64,000 bases of DNA from Campylobacteraceae bacterium (GCA_900753405.1 CAADYZ010000015.1:1-64000); one strand, 5' to 3'. Positions 25,323 to 34,734 are shown, counted from the stretch's first letter. Program-made: numbers and translations. Notes: generated from the sequence alone by a model not told the origin.

Positions 25323-26510
25323 ATGCAGTTTAAAGTGCGGTTTTTTGAGGATTTTAAGGAAAAGTCTGCACTTTTGCACGCCGCTTCTGAAAACGAGGCA
25401 AAGGAGCTTTTTGCAAAACGCCACCCAAACGCCACGCTAAAAAGCCTCGCCTTAAAACAAACTGCGTTCAAACTCTCACGCGTTAAGACGAAGGATTTGG
25501 CTCTTAGTTTAAACCAACTTGGGTTGATGTTAAAAGCAGGGATCAGCTTGGAAAACGGGTTAAACGAGCTAATTTCATCCTCGCAAAACAAGGCTGTCAA
25601 GGCGCTTTTTCAGACGCTTTTACAAGGAATTTGGAAGGGGCAGAGTTTGGCTGCTAGTTTCAAAAACGCGGGCTACAAAACCAGCGTGACTGCCTTTGTG
25701 GAGGTCGGTGAAAAGGGCGGCGACTTGGCTGCTGCGTTTTTAAAACTTAGCCGTGTTTTGGAAGAGGAATGCGCGTTGAAAGAGAGGTTTTACACCGCGC
25801 TTCGCTACCCGCTTGGACTGCTTTTGAGCTTGGTGGCGGCGTTTGTGGTGGTGATGCGGTTTGTGGTGGGTGAGTTTAAGGTTTTGTTCGACTCTTTTAA
25901 CGCGCAGTTGCCGCTAGCGACTAGGATTTTGCTTGCGGTGGAGGAGTTTTTCAGCCGTTTTGGCGTGGTTTTGGCGGTGGCAGTTTGCGTGGGCGTGGCG
26001 TTGGCGTGGGTTTTTTACGCAAAAAATTTGCGTTTCAAATTCGTTTTGGACAACATTTTTTTGAAAATTCCGCTGTTAAAAGAACTGGTAAAAGAGGCGA
26101 ATTTAAGCCGCTTTTTTCTTGTTTGTGGCGAGTTGGTAGGCAGCGGCGTTTTGCTTGAAGAAGCACTTGACACCGCGCAAAACGCTCTATCAAACGAGGC
26201 GTTGCGGCAACGGGCAGGCGAGTTTAAAGAGGCGGTTTTAAGCGGCGAGAGTCTGAGCGCGGGGCTGCAAAAAAGTCGTCTTGCAAGCGGCGTAACGCTC
26301 GCACTCATCAACGCTGGTGAGAAAAGCGGCGAGCTAGGCGGGATGTTTTTGAAATCAGCCGAGTTTTACAAAGAGCGTCTTGCGCGCTTGACGCAAAACC
26401 TCTCTTCGGCGATCGAGCCGATTTTTTTGATTTTGCTTGGGTTGTTTGTGTTGGTTTTGGGGCTTGGGATTTTCCTGCCGATGTGGGAACTTGGCGGGGC
26501 GTTGAATTAG
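25323..26510 (+). CDS. ctsF: Type II secretion/competence inner-membrane protein CtsF
   Basis: A 395-residue GspF/PilC-type platform protein with two related T2SSF domains (about residues 70-190 and 270-385) and three main membrane segments, the last near the C terminus (ILLGLFVLVLGLGIFLPMW). The repeated motif FVEVGEKGGDLAAAFLKLS / LINAGEKSGELGGMFLKSA marks the duplication. In C. jejuni the homologue CtsF belongs to the Cts system for natural transformation, which lacks classical pili. This assignment matters for the proposed uptake role of repeat A. A type II secretion or type IV pilus role cannot be excluded from sequence alone. Confidence 0.82.
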   Translation: MQFKVRFFEDFKEKSALLHAASENEAKELFAKRHPNATLKSLALKQTAFKLSRVKTKDLALSLNQLGLMLKAGISLENGLNELISSSQNKAVKALFQTLLQGIWKGQSLAASFKNAGYKTSVTAFVEVGEKGGDLAAAFLKLSRVLEEECALKERFYTALRYPLGLLLSLVAAFVVVMRFVVGEFKVLFDSFNAQLPLATRILLAVEEFFSRFGVVLAVAVCVGVALAWVFYAKNLRFKFVLDNIFLKIPLLKELVKEANLSRFFLVCGELVGSGVLLEEALDTAQNALSNEALRQRAGEFKEAVLSGESLSAGLQKSRLASGVTLALINAGEKSGELGGMFLKSAEFYKERLARLTQNLSSAIEPIFLILLGLFVLVLGLGIFLPMWELGGALN

Positions 26511-26517
26511 GTGAGTG

Positions 26518-27366
26518 ATGAGTAAAGTTGTGGATTTTGAGAGTTTTTTGCAAACGCTTAGCCCCAAGTCGCGGCGGAGTTTTTTTGAGCCAAAAAAGGT
26601 TGGTTTTTACGCACTTAGCGAGGTTGAAGCAGAGCTTGAAAAACTCGGCGTGAAGGCGGAGAGTTTTTTTGACTTTGAGCTGCCGTTTTACCTTGTTGAA
26701 GCGGAGCAAAAAAGCCTTTTGACGACAAGTGAGTTGTTTAACTCGGGGCGAATTTACATCCAAAACGCAAGTAGTTTTTTGTGCGCAAATCTGCTTGACG
26801 CAAACGAGCGTTTGACGCTTGAAATGTGTGCCGCGCCGGGCGGAAAGTCGATCATCTTGGCGCAAAAAACGCAGGATTTAGCGGTGATGGAGAAAGACCG
26901 CGAGCGGTTTTTTAAACTGAAAGCAAACTTAAAAAAGTATGGTTGCGGCTGGGTAAAAACCTTTTGCAAAGACGCCAGAAGTGTCGCTCACACCTGCGCG
27001 CAGAGGTTTGAGCGAGTCTTGCTTGACGCGCCCTGCTCGGCTTATTCGCACTTTAACGAGAACTTTCGGGCGCTAAAAACTTCGCAGCTAAAAGAGTTGT
27101 CGCGGCTGCAAAAAGGACTTTTAAACGCCGCCTTGACAAGCCTAAAAAGCGGCGGAGAGGTGCTTTACTCGACTTGCACTTTTTTTGAAGAAGAGAACGA
27201 AGAGGTCGTCAAAAACGCGCTGAATTCGAAATTTGGGGTAGAAGTTTTGCCGCTGAATCTGCCTCAAACGCCGCTTTTGCAAACTAGCGCTAGCGAGTTT
27301 GGGACGCGTGTTTTGCCAAACGAGGTTTTCGAAGGCTTTTTCATCTGCAAGCTCAAAAAACTTTAA
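26518..27366 (+). CDS. RsmB/NOP2-Sun family RNA (cytosine-C5) methyltransferase
   Basis: A 282-residue SAM-dependent methyltransferase. It shows the SAM site LEMCAAPGGKSIILAQ, the motif VLLDAPCSAYSHFNEN carrying the P-C catalytic dyad, and LYSTCTFFEEENEEVV with the second cysteine. It lacks the N-terminal NusB-like domain of E. coli RsmB, as smaller epsilon homologues do. Expected target is an m5C in rRNA. I chose ATG 26518, preceded by TTAGGTGAG; a GTG at 26515 is also in frame. It starts 7 bp after ctsF. Confidence 0.88.
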   Translation: MSKVVDFESFLQTLSPKSRRSFFEPKKVGFYALSEVEAELEKLGVKAESFFDFELPFYLVEAEQKSLLTTSELFNSGRIYIQNASSFLCANLLDANERLTLEMCAAPGGKSIILAQKTQDLAVMEKDRERFFKLKANLKKYGCGWVKTFCKDARSVAHTCAQRFERVLLDAPCSAYSHFNENFRALKTSQLKELSRLQKGLLNAALTSLKSGGEVLYSTCTFFEEENEEVVKNALNSKFGVEVLPLNLPQTPLLQTSASEFGTRVLPNEVFEGFFICKLKKL

Positions 27367-27551
27367 CCCAAAAGTCTAAAAACAGCCTTGCAAGCCCAAA
27401 AACTTCAATCTTTGAGACTCAAACAACTTGACGCCACGCCAGAGTGCAAATGTCAAAACTGAATTTGAAACTCTGCGAATTTGCGAATTAAATTCGGTTT
27501 TTGCAAAATTGCAAATGTTAAAATCAAATTTGGTTTTGACAAATTCGTCAT

Positions 27552-27700
27552 TTGAAATTTTGACTTTCTAATTTTGGATTTAAATCAAAAACTGGGAAAA
27601 AAATTGTAAAAAAATGCTTCACCTACACTTTTACGCTAGCAAAAGTGCCTAAATTTTCAAAGCAACGCTTTGAAAATTTGCTGCCGTCACTCGCAAAATA
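27552..27700 (+). repeat. Family B twin-hairpin element, copy 3
   Basis: Full element. Its core 27613-27692 is the exact reverse complement of 27949-28028 over 80 bp. It contains hairpin CACTTTTAC..GCAAAAGTG, the joint CCTAAA, hairpin TTTTCAAAGC..GCTTTGAAAA and the tail TGCTGCCGTCACTC. Confidence 0.88.
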
Positions 27701-27944
27701 AAAAAAATGTAACTGCTAAAACCAAATTTGGTTTTAAAAAATTTTGAAATTCAAATTTGCTTTTGACAATTTTAAGATTTTACGCCTAAACGCCAAGGTG
27801 TAGGTTTAAATATTTTTTCAACGCAAAACTTTGTTTTGCTAAATTGTAACTTTGAGTAAGCGGAAATTTTCGCATATTTAATGCGAGAATATTAAAATAA
27901 TCGTAAAAATCAAATTTGGTTTTGACATTTTGTGTTTTGTTTTT

Positions 27945-28090
27945 TTGTGAGTGACGGCAGCAAATTTTCAAAGCGTTGCTTTGAAAATTTAGGCACTTTT
28001 GCTAGCGTAAAAGTGTAGGTGAAGCATTGCTTTTACAATTTTCATCCTAGTTTTCAGCTCAAACACAAAACTGGAAAGTCAAAATTAACG
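27945..28090 (-). repeat. Family B twin-hairpin element, copy 4
   Basis: Inverted partner of copy 3; 80 bp identical (27949-28028) and still recognisable for about 60 bp beyond, to GGAAAGTCAAAATTAA. The pair resembles terminal inverted repeats around a 256-bp interior, but no target-site duplication is evident by eye. Confidence 0.88.
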
Positions 28091-28130
28091 CTGCAAATTT
28101 GCCGACCGATGTGAGTTTTAAGCCTCTGCC

Positions 28131-28724
28131 TTAAACTTTGCTTAACTGCAAGTTGAATTCGCGCAAAAACTCAGCCGCCGCCGCGCTTTGATTTTGCGTC
28201 AAAAACAGGGCAAACTCCGCTCCGCCCTCGCCCCAGTTTTGACTAAAATCAAATTCGAATTTCGCAAAATGATGCGCAACTTTTGCCACCAACGCAAACG
28301 GAACAAAACACCTAAACTCCTCGCGCGGCACGAATTCGACCGCCCCGCCCTCGCCCACGCAACGAGCGATAACCTCGTTTGCCGCCGCCGAGTAAACCCG
28401 AACAAGTCCGCCAACGCCGAGTTTGACGCCGCCAAAATACCGCACCACCGCCACCGCCGCATCAACAAACTCGCCGCCTCTAAGCGCGTTTAACACGCTC
28501 ACGCCGCTGCTGCCCTTTGGCTCGCCGTCGTCACTGCTGTTTTCCACCACTTGCAAAAACTCGTTTAGGTGGCGGGTCGCCCAGACGATGTGCGCGGCTT
28601 TTGGGTGGGCTTGCCACAACTCTTCACGCCGTTTTGCGAGCTGTTTTGCCTCAAAGATGTGTGCGATGAATTTCGACTTTTTGACCTCGATTTGCGCGCA
28701 AAACTCGCCCTTAACCTGCTTCAA
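28131..28724 (-). CDS. YigZ/IMPACT family protein (UPF0029)
   Basis: A 197-residue protein with the family core SDDGEPKGSSGVSVLNAL followed by VVRYFGGVKLGVGGLVRVY. Homologues include bacterial YigZ and the eukaryotic translation regulator IMPACT; the bacterial role is not settled. The C-terminal FAKFEFDFSQN is encoded by a repeat A copy (about 28243-28268). The start codon overlaps the nth stop by 4 bp, so the two are cotranscribed. Confidence 0.9.
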   Translation of the reverse strand: MKQVKGEFCAQIEVKKSKFIAHIFEAKQLAKRREELWQAHPKAAHIVWATRHLNEFLQVVENSSDDGEPKGSSGVSVLNALRGGEFVDAAVAVVRYFGGVKLGVGGLVRVYSAAANEVIARCVGEGGAVEFVPREEFRCFVPFALVAKVAHHFAKFEFDFSQNWGEGGAEFALFLTQNQSAAAAEFLREFNLQLSKV

Positions 28725-29413
28725 GCCAACCCCTTTTTCGCCTCAAATTCAGCCTTGCAAAACCGCCTCGCAAAACACTCTTCGCACTTTGGACGCACCG
28801 CCTTACAGGTGTAACGCCCAAAAAGCACAAAGGCTTGGTGAAGCTCGTTTAGGCGGTCTTTAAAAAGCCGTGTGAGCTCCGCTTCGCACTCTTTCGGCAT
28901 TTTGGCAAAACTCAGTCCGAGCCTGTGACTCACCCTAAAAACATGCGTATCCACCGCCATCAAATTCGCCCCACACCACTCGATCAGCACGACATTTGCC
29001 GTCTTTTGCCCAACGCCTGCTAAGCTCTGCAACGCTTGCTGGTCAAGCGGGATTTGCCCGCCGAAATTCTCGCACACACTTTGCGCCATTTTTTGGAGAT
29101 TTTCAGCCTTGTTGTTGAAAAACGAACAGCTTGAAATCAGCTCTTTGAGATGTGTCAGTTTTGCTTTGCTTAGCGCCTCAGCCGTTGGATAAGCCTCAAA
29201 AAGTCGCGGCGTGATGAGATTTACCCGTTTGTCGGTGCATTGAGCTGAGAGCATCACTGCGACTAGCAGCTCAAACTCGTTTGTAAAAACCAGCTCGGTT
29301 TTTGGCTTGTTGAAGTGTTGCAAAAAAAGCTGCTTCAACTCCTCAACTTCGCTCTTTTTTGCGCGGCTCTTTTTTGAGGCGGCTTTTGGTTTTTGGACTT
29401 GACTAGACTGCAT
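28721..29413 (-). CDS. nth: Endonuclease III (DNA glycosylase/AP lyase)
   Basis: Removes oxidised pyrimidines in base-excision repair. The helix-hairpin-helix is LAGVGQKTANVVL with the catalytic lysine in GQKTA; the catalytic aspartate is in AVDTHVFRVS. The 4Fe-4S ligands are spaced C-x6-C-x2-C-x5-C at the C terminus. I chose the ATG at 29413 (AAAGAGG upstream; 230 residues); the open frame extends to 29521 but that part is repeat-like and basic. The N-terminal 28 residues are Lys/Ala/Ser-rich and probably disordered. Confidence 0.93.
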   Translation of the reverse strand: MQSSQVQKPKAASKKSRAKKSEVEELKQLFLQHFNKPKTELVFTNEFELLVAVMLSAQCTDKRVNLITPRLFEAYPTAEALSKAKLTHLKELISSCSFFNNKAENLQKMAQSVCENFGGQIPLDQQALQSLAGVGQKTANVVLIEWCGANLMAVDTHVFRVSHRLGLSFAKMPKECEAELTRLFKDRLNELHQAFVLFGRYTCKAVRPKCEECFARRFCKAEFEAKKGLA

Positions 29414-29521
29414 TTTGCCTCTTTTTAAAGATTTTTGGATATTATAGCCTGTTAAATTCGAATTTGACTTAATTGTATTGTGAAAAAAATTGTCATTAAG
29501 TTTAAATTTAACAAAACGCAT

Positions 29522-29527
29522 TATAAT
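29522..29527 (+). promoter_or_regulatory. Promoter -10 of nifS-nifU
   Basis: TATAAT 39 bp before the nifS ATG; AAGGAG precedes the start codon. No clear -35 is seen, as is usual in Campylobacter. Confidence 0.55.
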
Positions 29528-29538
29528 TTTCGGACTAA

Positions 29539-30762
<1,224 letters not shown>

Positions 30763-30798
30763 CTAAATTTGGTTTTAACAATTTAAAAAGGTAAAAAA

Positions 30799-31794
30799 AT
30801 GGCAAGAAAAAACTTAATCAACGGAAGCATTTGGGACGAATACTCAAATAAAGTTCAAGAGGCGATGAATGCGCCGAAAAATATGGGCGAGATCAGCCCT
30901 GAGCGGGCAAAAGAGCTTGGCTGTAAGCTGATCGTTGCGGACTACGGCGCGGAGAGTTGCGGTGACGCGGTGAGGCTTTACTGGGCGGTGGATGAAGCAA
31001 CCGAGATCATCAAAGAGGCGAAGTTTAAGAGCTTTGGCTGCGGGACGGCGATCGCAAGTAGTGATTATATGACTGAGCTTTGCAAAGGCAAAACAGTGAG
31101 CGAGGCGGTGAAGATCACAAATCTTGATGTCGAGCGAGCGATGCGTGACGAGCCTGAAACGCCTGCTGTGCCGCCGCAAAAGATGCACTGCTCGGTGATG
31201 GCGTATGATGTCATCAAAGCTGCCGCAGCGCAATACAAAGGCGTGGATATGTCGCATTTTGAGGATGAGATCATCGTCTGTGAGTGCGCGCGCGTCTCGC
31301 TCGGGACGATCAAAGAGGTCATCCGCCTAAACGACCTAAAAAGCGTTGAGGAGATCACGCAATACACAAAAGCGGGCGCGTTTTGCAAAAGCTGCATCAA
31401 ACCCGGCGGTCACGAGGAAAGAGACTACTACTTGGTCGATATTTTAGCCGAAGTTCGTGGCGAAATGGAGGCAGAGAGGTTGCGTAAAGTCGCAGACGCT
31501 GGGCTTAGCGGAAGCGGCGTGAGCGGAGACTTGGCGTTTGAGGAGCTAACGCTTGTCAAGCAACTTCACGCCATCGAAGCGGTCATTGACGAGCAAATTC
31601 GCCCAATGTTGATGATGGATGGTGGGAATATGGAGATTATCGATGTGCAAACTAGCCAAGACAACATCGATGTTTATATCCGCTATCTCGGCGCGTGCAG
31701 CGGTTGTGCGAGTGGCGCAAGCGGCACGCTTTACGCCATCGAAGACACGCTGCAAAACACGCTTAGCCCGAAAATCCGCGTTTTGCCTGTGTGA
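30799..31794 (+). CDS. nifU: Fe-S cluster assembly scaffold NifU (three-domain)
   Basis: A 331-residue scaffold: IscU-like N domain (cysteines in ESCGDA, FGCGTA and KMHCSV), a central [2Fe-2S] BFD-like domain (CECARVSLGTIKEVI and AFCKSCIKPGG), and a C-terminal Nfu domain with GACSGCASG. Clusters built with sulfur from NifS are passed to apoproteins such as Nth and MqnE in this window. A repeat A copy (about 30765-30785) separates it from nifS and another (31807-31830) follows it. Confidence 0.94.
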   Translation: MARKNLINGSIWDEYSNKVQEAMNAPKNMGEISPERAKELGCKLIVADYGAESCGDAVRLYWAVDEATEIIKEAKFKSFGCGTAIASSDYMTELCKGKTVSEAVKITNLDVERAMRDEPETPAVPPQKMHCSVMAYDVIKAAAAQYKGVDMSHFEDEIIVCECARVSLGTIKEVIRLNDLKSVEEITQYTKAGAFCKSCIKPGGHEERDYYLVDILAEVRGEMEAERLRKVADAGLSGSGVSGDLAFEELTLVKQLHAIEAVIDEQIRPMLMMDGGNMEIIDVQTSQDNIDVYIRYLGACSGCASGASGTLYAIEDTLQNTLSPKIRVLPV

Positions 31795-31839
31795 GGCTTT
31801 GCGAATTTGTCAAAACCAAATTTGGTTTAAGGATTTGCG

Positions 31840-32703
31840 GTGAAAAGGCTGTTTTTACTGACGCTTCTTTGCGTTTTGGGCTTTGCTCAGAGCTTGAAAA
31901 TCGCCTCGTTGAATGTTGAAAATTTGTTTGACGATGTGTATGACGGCAGTGAATATGCAGACTTTTCACCGCCAAAATGCGCGAAATTTCTTGCTAAAAA
32001 AGAGTGTGACACAAAACGCATCGCCTTCAAACTCAAAGAAAAACAACGCTACGAAGCAAAACTGCAAGCCGTCTCGGCGTTTTTGGCGAAGTTGGACGCG
32101 GATGTTGTGGCGTTGCAAGAGGTCGAAAACGAGCGTGTTTTAAGCAGTGTTGCGAGGCTTTCTGAGTTTAAACACTTTGCCTTTGCCACCACCAAAAACG
32201 CCCCCGTTGGGCTTGGATTTATCTCCAAATTTCCACTCACAAACCAGCAAAAATTCATCGTGAAAAATGTCAAAACGCGTCCCGTTTTTGCCGCACAAGT
32301 TGCGGGCGTGACGCTTTTGAATGTGCATTTTCCAGCCTACTCAAACGGACGCAAAAAGCAAAACGCCGCCGCCTTCACCGCCGCGAGCGCCGCCAAAAAC
32401 TTTAAAAACGCTGTAATCTTAGGCGACTTCAACTCGCGCTACACGCTGCAAAAATTTAGCGGCAAAAGGGATGATTTTCTGCTTTTAAACGAGGTTAGAA
32501 GTGGCGAGTTTGTCAGTCTGTGGGAGGACGCGAAAAAGCCCTTTCAAACTCGCAAAAAAGGCAGTCACAAAAACGGCAAGATCGACAACATTTTGCTGAA
32601 AAAGAGCCTGTTCGGGCGTTACGAAAAAGGAAGCTTTGAGGTGATCGACACAGGCGGTTTTAGCGACCATAAAGCGCTAGTTTTTAGACTAAAAGGAGTT
32701 TGA
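31840..32703 (+). CDS. Exported endonuclease/exonuclease/phosphatase-family protein
   Basis: A 287-residue protein with a signal peptide (MKRLFLLTLLCVLGFAQS) and the EEP fold: KIASLNVENLFDD at the mature N terminus, VVALQEVEN carrying the metal glutamate, NVHFPAYSN, LGDFNSRY and GGFSDHKALVF with the catalytic D-H pair. Likely a periplasmic or secreted nuclease or phosphodiesterase. Start is GTG 31840. Secreted nucleases of this class in Campylobacter can limit transformation, which is notable beside ctsF, but substrate is not shown by sequence. Confidence 0.82.
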   Translation: MKRLFLLTLLCVLGFAQSLKIASLNVENLFDDVYDGSEYADFSPPKCAKFLAKKECDTKRIAFKLKEKQRYEAKLQAVSAFLAKLDADVVALQEVENERVLSSVARLSEFKHFAFATTKNAPVGLGFISKFPLTNQQKFIVKNVKTRPVFAAQVAGVTLLNVHFPAYSNGRKKQNAAAFTAASAAKNFKNAVILGDFNSRYTLQKFSGKRDDFLLLNEVRSGEFVSLWEDAKKPFQTRKKGSHKNGKIDNILLKKSLFGRYEKGSFEVIDTGGFSDHKALVFRLKGV

Positions 32704-32867
32704 TGAAGTGGATTTTGTGGCTTGTTGTGGCGTGGCTTTGTTTTGTGTTTGTCAATGGTTTTAACGCGCAGATGAAGCGGCGGCGAGACGAGCGAGAGAG
32801 CCAGCTGCAAGAGGTGATCAAACGCAAAAAAGAGGCTAAATTGGAGTCTGACAAGGAGGAGAGATGA
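32703..32867 (+). CDS. Small membrane-anchored coiled-coil protein (54 aa)
   Basis: ATG at 32703 overlaps the preceding TGA by one base (TGATG) and its own TGA overlaps the next ATG (ATGA), so it is translationally coupled on both sides. Residues 3-17 are a Trp/Val-rich hydrophobic helix, then a strongly charged helix (MKRRRDERESQLQEVIKRKK). It resembles septum- or Tat-like small anchors only in general layout. Not recognised. Confidence 0.6.
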   Translation: MKWILWLVVAWLCFVFVNGFNAQMKRRRDERESQLQEVIKRKKEAKLESDKEER

Positions 32868-33509
32868 AGTTTTTACAAAATGAAGAGGTTACAAAAGTCT
32901 TTAAATTTCGCCACGCGTGCAAGGAATTTGACCCAACCAAAAGCGTTAGCGAGGCGGATTTACGCACGATTTTAGAAGCAGGCAGGCTGAGTCCTAGCTC
33001 GTTTGGTTTTGAGCCGTGGAGGTTTTTGGTTTTGCAAAGCGAGCAGGTGCGCCAAAAAATTTTCGACTCGACTTGGGGCGGGCAGGACGCGCTTGAAAAT
33101 GCGAGCGCTTTTGTGGTGATTTTGGCGCGCACGAACAAAGGTTTGCACCCGCAAAGCGAGTATTTACGGCACATTATGCGCGATGTCAAAGGGCTAAGTC
33201 AAGCGGCACAAGAGGCGCGTTTGGTGCGATTTACGAGCTTTGTCAAGGAGCATTTTTGCATTTTTGAAGACGAAGGCAAGGTTTTTGACTGGGCGTGCAA
33301 GCAGTGTTACATCGCACCTACTTGGCATCGACTCGCTTGCGATTGAGGGTTTTGAGCGAAAAAGCGTGAGTGAGATTTTGCAAAATGAGGGGCTGCTAGA
33401 CGGCGAGGAGTTTGGCGTGGCGGTGATGGCGGCGTTTGGCTACAAAAAACACGAGCCAAAACATCCACAAACCAGACAAGATTTTGCAGAAGTAGTCAAA
33501 TTTGTTTGA
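32864..33509 (+). pseudogene. Nitroreductase-family gene, broken by internal deletion
   Basis: Frame 32864-33346 encodes the N-terminal two thirds of an NAD(P)H nitroreductase: FMN-binding FRHACKEFDP, AGRLSPSSFGFEPWRF and FDWACKQCYIA. The C-terminal part (LLGIDSLAIEGFE... to the stop at 33507-33509) continues in another frame. At about 33316-33318 the usual 10-12 residues between CYIA and LGIDS are missing, so a deletion of about 30 bp not divisible by three has both removed the helix and shifted the frame. The remainder is well preserved, so the loss is recent. Confidence 0.75.
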
Positions 33510-33972
33510 GTCAAAAGGGGCGCAAGAGGCGGTTTTGCGGGCGTTGCAAGAGGAGATTTTGCTAAAACGCTCAGAGAATTACCGCAACATTTTTGCAGGC
33601 AAAATGGCGCAAAATGTCGTTGAATTTGTCGCTAAAACTTACGGCGGGCAGCTTAAATTTTTGTGGCTAAACTCGCCTAAAAGCGCGGTTTTTCGCCACC
33701 AAAAAACTCTGAAATGGTATGGAGTGATGATGAGTTTGGGCAAGGAGAAGCTTGGGTTTAAAAGCAGCAAAGAGACGACACTTTTGAACCTAAAAGCTAC
33801 GCCCGAAGCTCTCAAAGCGCAACTTGACGGCGTGCATTTTTTCCCTGCATTTCATATGAACAAAACTCACTGGCTTAGCGTCAAACTTGACGAGGATGTG
33901 GATTTTGAAGTGGTCAAAAGGCTGATTAAGCAAAGTTTTCAACTCACGCAAAAGCGCCAAAACCGAATTTGA
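33502..33972 (+). CDS. MmcQ/YjbR family protein
   Basis: A 156-residue protein of the YjbR (DUF419) fold. Recognisable pieces are the central FLWLNSPKSAVFRHQKTLKWYGVMM and the C-terminal FFPAFHMNKTHWLSVKLDED. Cellular role unknown; the family has been described as DNA-binding-like by structure. It begins at TTG 33502, overlapping the nitroreductase stop. The last residues KRQNRI and the TGA stop are supplied by a repeat A copy. Confidence 0.78.
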   Translation: MFESKGAQEAVLRALQEEILLKRSENYRNIFAGKMAQNVVEFVAKTYGGQLKFLWLNSPKSAVFRHQKTLKWYGVMMSLGKEKLGFKSSKETTLLNLKATPEALKAQLDGVHFFPAFHMNKTHWLSVKLDEDVDFEVVKRLIKQSFQLTQKRQNRI

Positions 33973-34003
33973 AATTCCGAATTTACGCACCAAATTCGGT
34001 TTT
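33959..34003 (+). terminator. Family A hairpin terminator after yjbR
   Basis: AAAACCGAATTTG (33959-33971) pairs exactly with CAAATTCGGTTTT (33991-34003), followed by T. The stop codon of the upstream gene is inside the left arm. Confidence 0.65.
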
Positions 34004-34077
34004 TGCAAAACAGCAAATTGTCAAAACCAAATTTGGTTTTTGCAGTTTTAATTTTGGAGGCTTTGCGAAGTTAAAAT

Positions 34078-34235
34078 TTTTTCAAAGGGACTTGTGGGGC
34101 TTAAATGGCAACTCACTCCCACAAATCCCCCTTTGAAAATCCCCCCGACCACACGCTTCTAATGTTGTGTAAAAACTATCGTTTTTACGATGATTTAACC
34201 GAATTTGCAAAATAAATTTTGCAAATTCGCACATC
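34078..34235 (+). repeat. Family C multi-hairpin element, copy 2
   Basis: Outer stem AAAGGGA.. with ..TCCCCCTTT, a CCCCCCGACCACACGCTTC block, the hairpin GTAAAAAC-TATC-GTTTTTAC (34169-34188), then a 14-bp perfect stem CGAATTTGCAAAAT with ATTTTGCAAATTCG, loop AA (34200-34229), and ATCGAGTGTTTGCAAAAA. The last stem differs from copy 3 by paired changes. Confidence 0.82.
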
Positions 34236-34271
34236 GAGTGTTTGCAAAAAAAACAAATTTGATTTTTGCAT

Positions 34272-34412
34272 TTTTTTGACTTTCTGGTTTTGGATTTGAG
34301 CCGAAAACTAGGATAAAAATTGTAAAAAATGTTTTCACCTACACTTTTGCGTCAGCAAAAGTGCCTAAATTTCAAGGCTTGCCTTGAAATTTCGCGCCGA
34401 AACTTTCAGTAA
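34272..34412 (+). repeat. Family B twin-hairpin element, copy 5
   Basis: TTTTTGACTTTCTGGTTTTG, spacer, TTCACCTACAC, hairpin CACTTTTGCGTCAGCAAAAGTG, CCTAAA, and a second hairpin changed to TTTCAAGGCTTGCCTTGAAA. The second stem keeps pairing although its sequence differs from copies 1-4 (CAAGGC/GCCTTG instead of CAAAGC/GCTTTG). Confidence 0.82.
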
Positions 34413-34483
34413 CAAAAAAGTGTTAAATTGTTAAAATCAAATTTGAATTTCGCAGTTTTAAAATTTCGGACATTTAAGATTTT

Positions 34484-34640
34484 TGTTCAAAGGTGGACAA
34501 GGCGGCTTGAATTGCGAAGTCGCTCCCGCAAATCCGCCTTTAAATCCCCAATCCCCCGACAACGCTTTCAAGGTTGCGTAAAAACTATCGTTTTTACGAT
34601 TGATTTAACAATCTTACAAAATAAATTTTGCAAGATTGTA
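34484..34640 (+). repeat. Family C multi-hairpin element, copy 3
   Basis: Outer stem AAGGCGG with CCGCCTT enclosing TTGCG..CGCAA; CCCCAATCCCCCGACAACGC; hairpin CGTAAAAAC-TATC-GTTTTTACG (34577-34598); stem CAATCTTACAAAAT with ATTTTGCAAGATTG, loop AA; then GTCGAGTGTTTGCAAAAA leading into a repeat A copy. Confidence 0.82.
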
Positions 34641-34734
34641 AGTCGAGTGTTTGCAAAAATCAAATTTGGTTTTGACATTTGCGGTTTTGCAAAAATCAAC
34701 AAAGCAAAACGCCAACTCCACCAAAAAACCGACC

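Larger units (their letters stand above)
27367..28130. other. Gene-free repeat mosaic with 80-bp perfect inverted repeat
   Basis: No credible coding frame. Half-sites of repeat A occur at about 27455, 27490, 27517, 27718, 27740 and 27905. Two family B elements face each other (27552-27700 and 27945-28090). A TATTTAATGCGAGAATATTAAAATAA-like AT-rich stretch lies between them (about 27876-27900). Confidence 0.8.
33973..34734. other. Gene-free repeat mosaic upstream of galU terminus
   Basis: Holds two same-orientation family C elements (34078-34235, 34484-34640), a family B element between them (34272-34412), and family A half-sites at about 33991, 34021, 34250, 34434 and 34657. No coding frame is credible. 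Confidence 0.8.

Noticed and set aside
27693..27948. Insertion sequence between the family B arms
   Set aside because: The 256-bp interior has no transposase frame; only a non-autonomous element could be argued.
27786..27971. 61-codon minus-strand frame in the repeat mosaic
   Set aside because: It includes family A (NVKTKFDF) and hairpin sequence and has no ribosome site.
29414..29521. Longer N terminus for Nth
   Set aside because: It is encoded by AT-rich intergenic DNA with a family A half-site; the ATG at 29413 has AAAGAGG before it.
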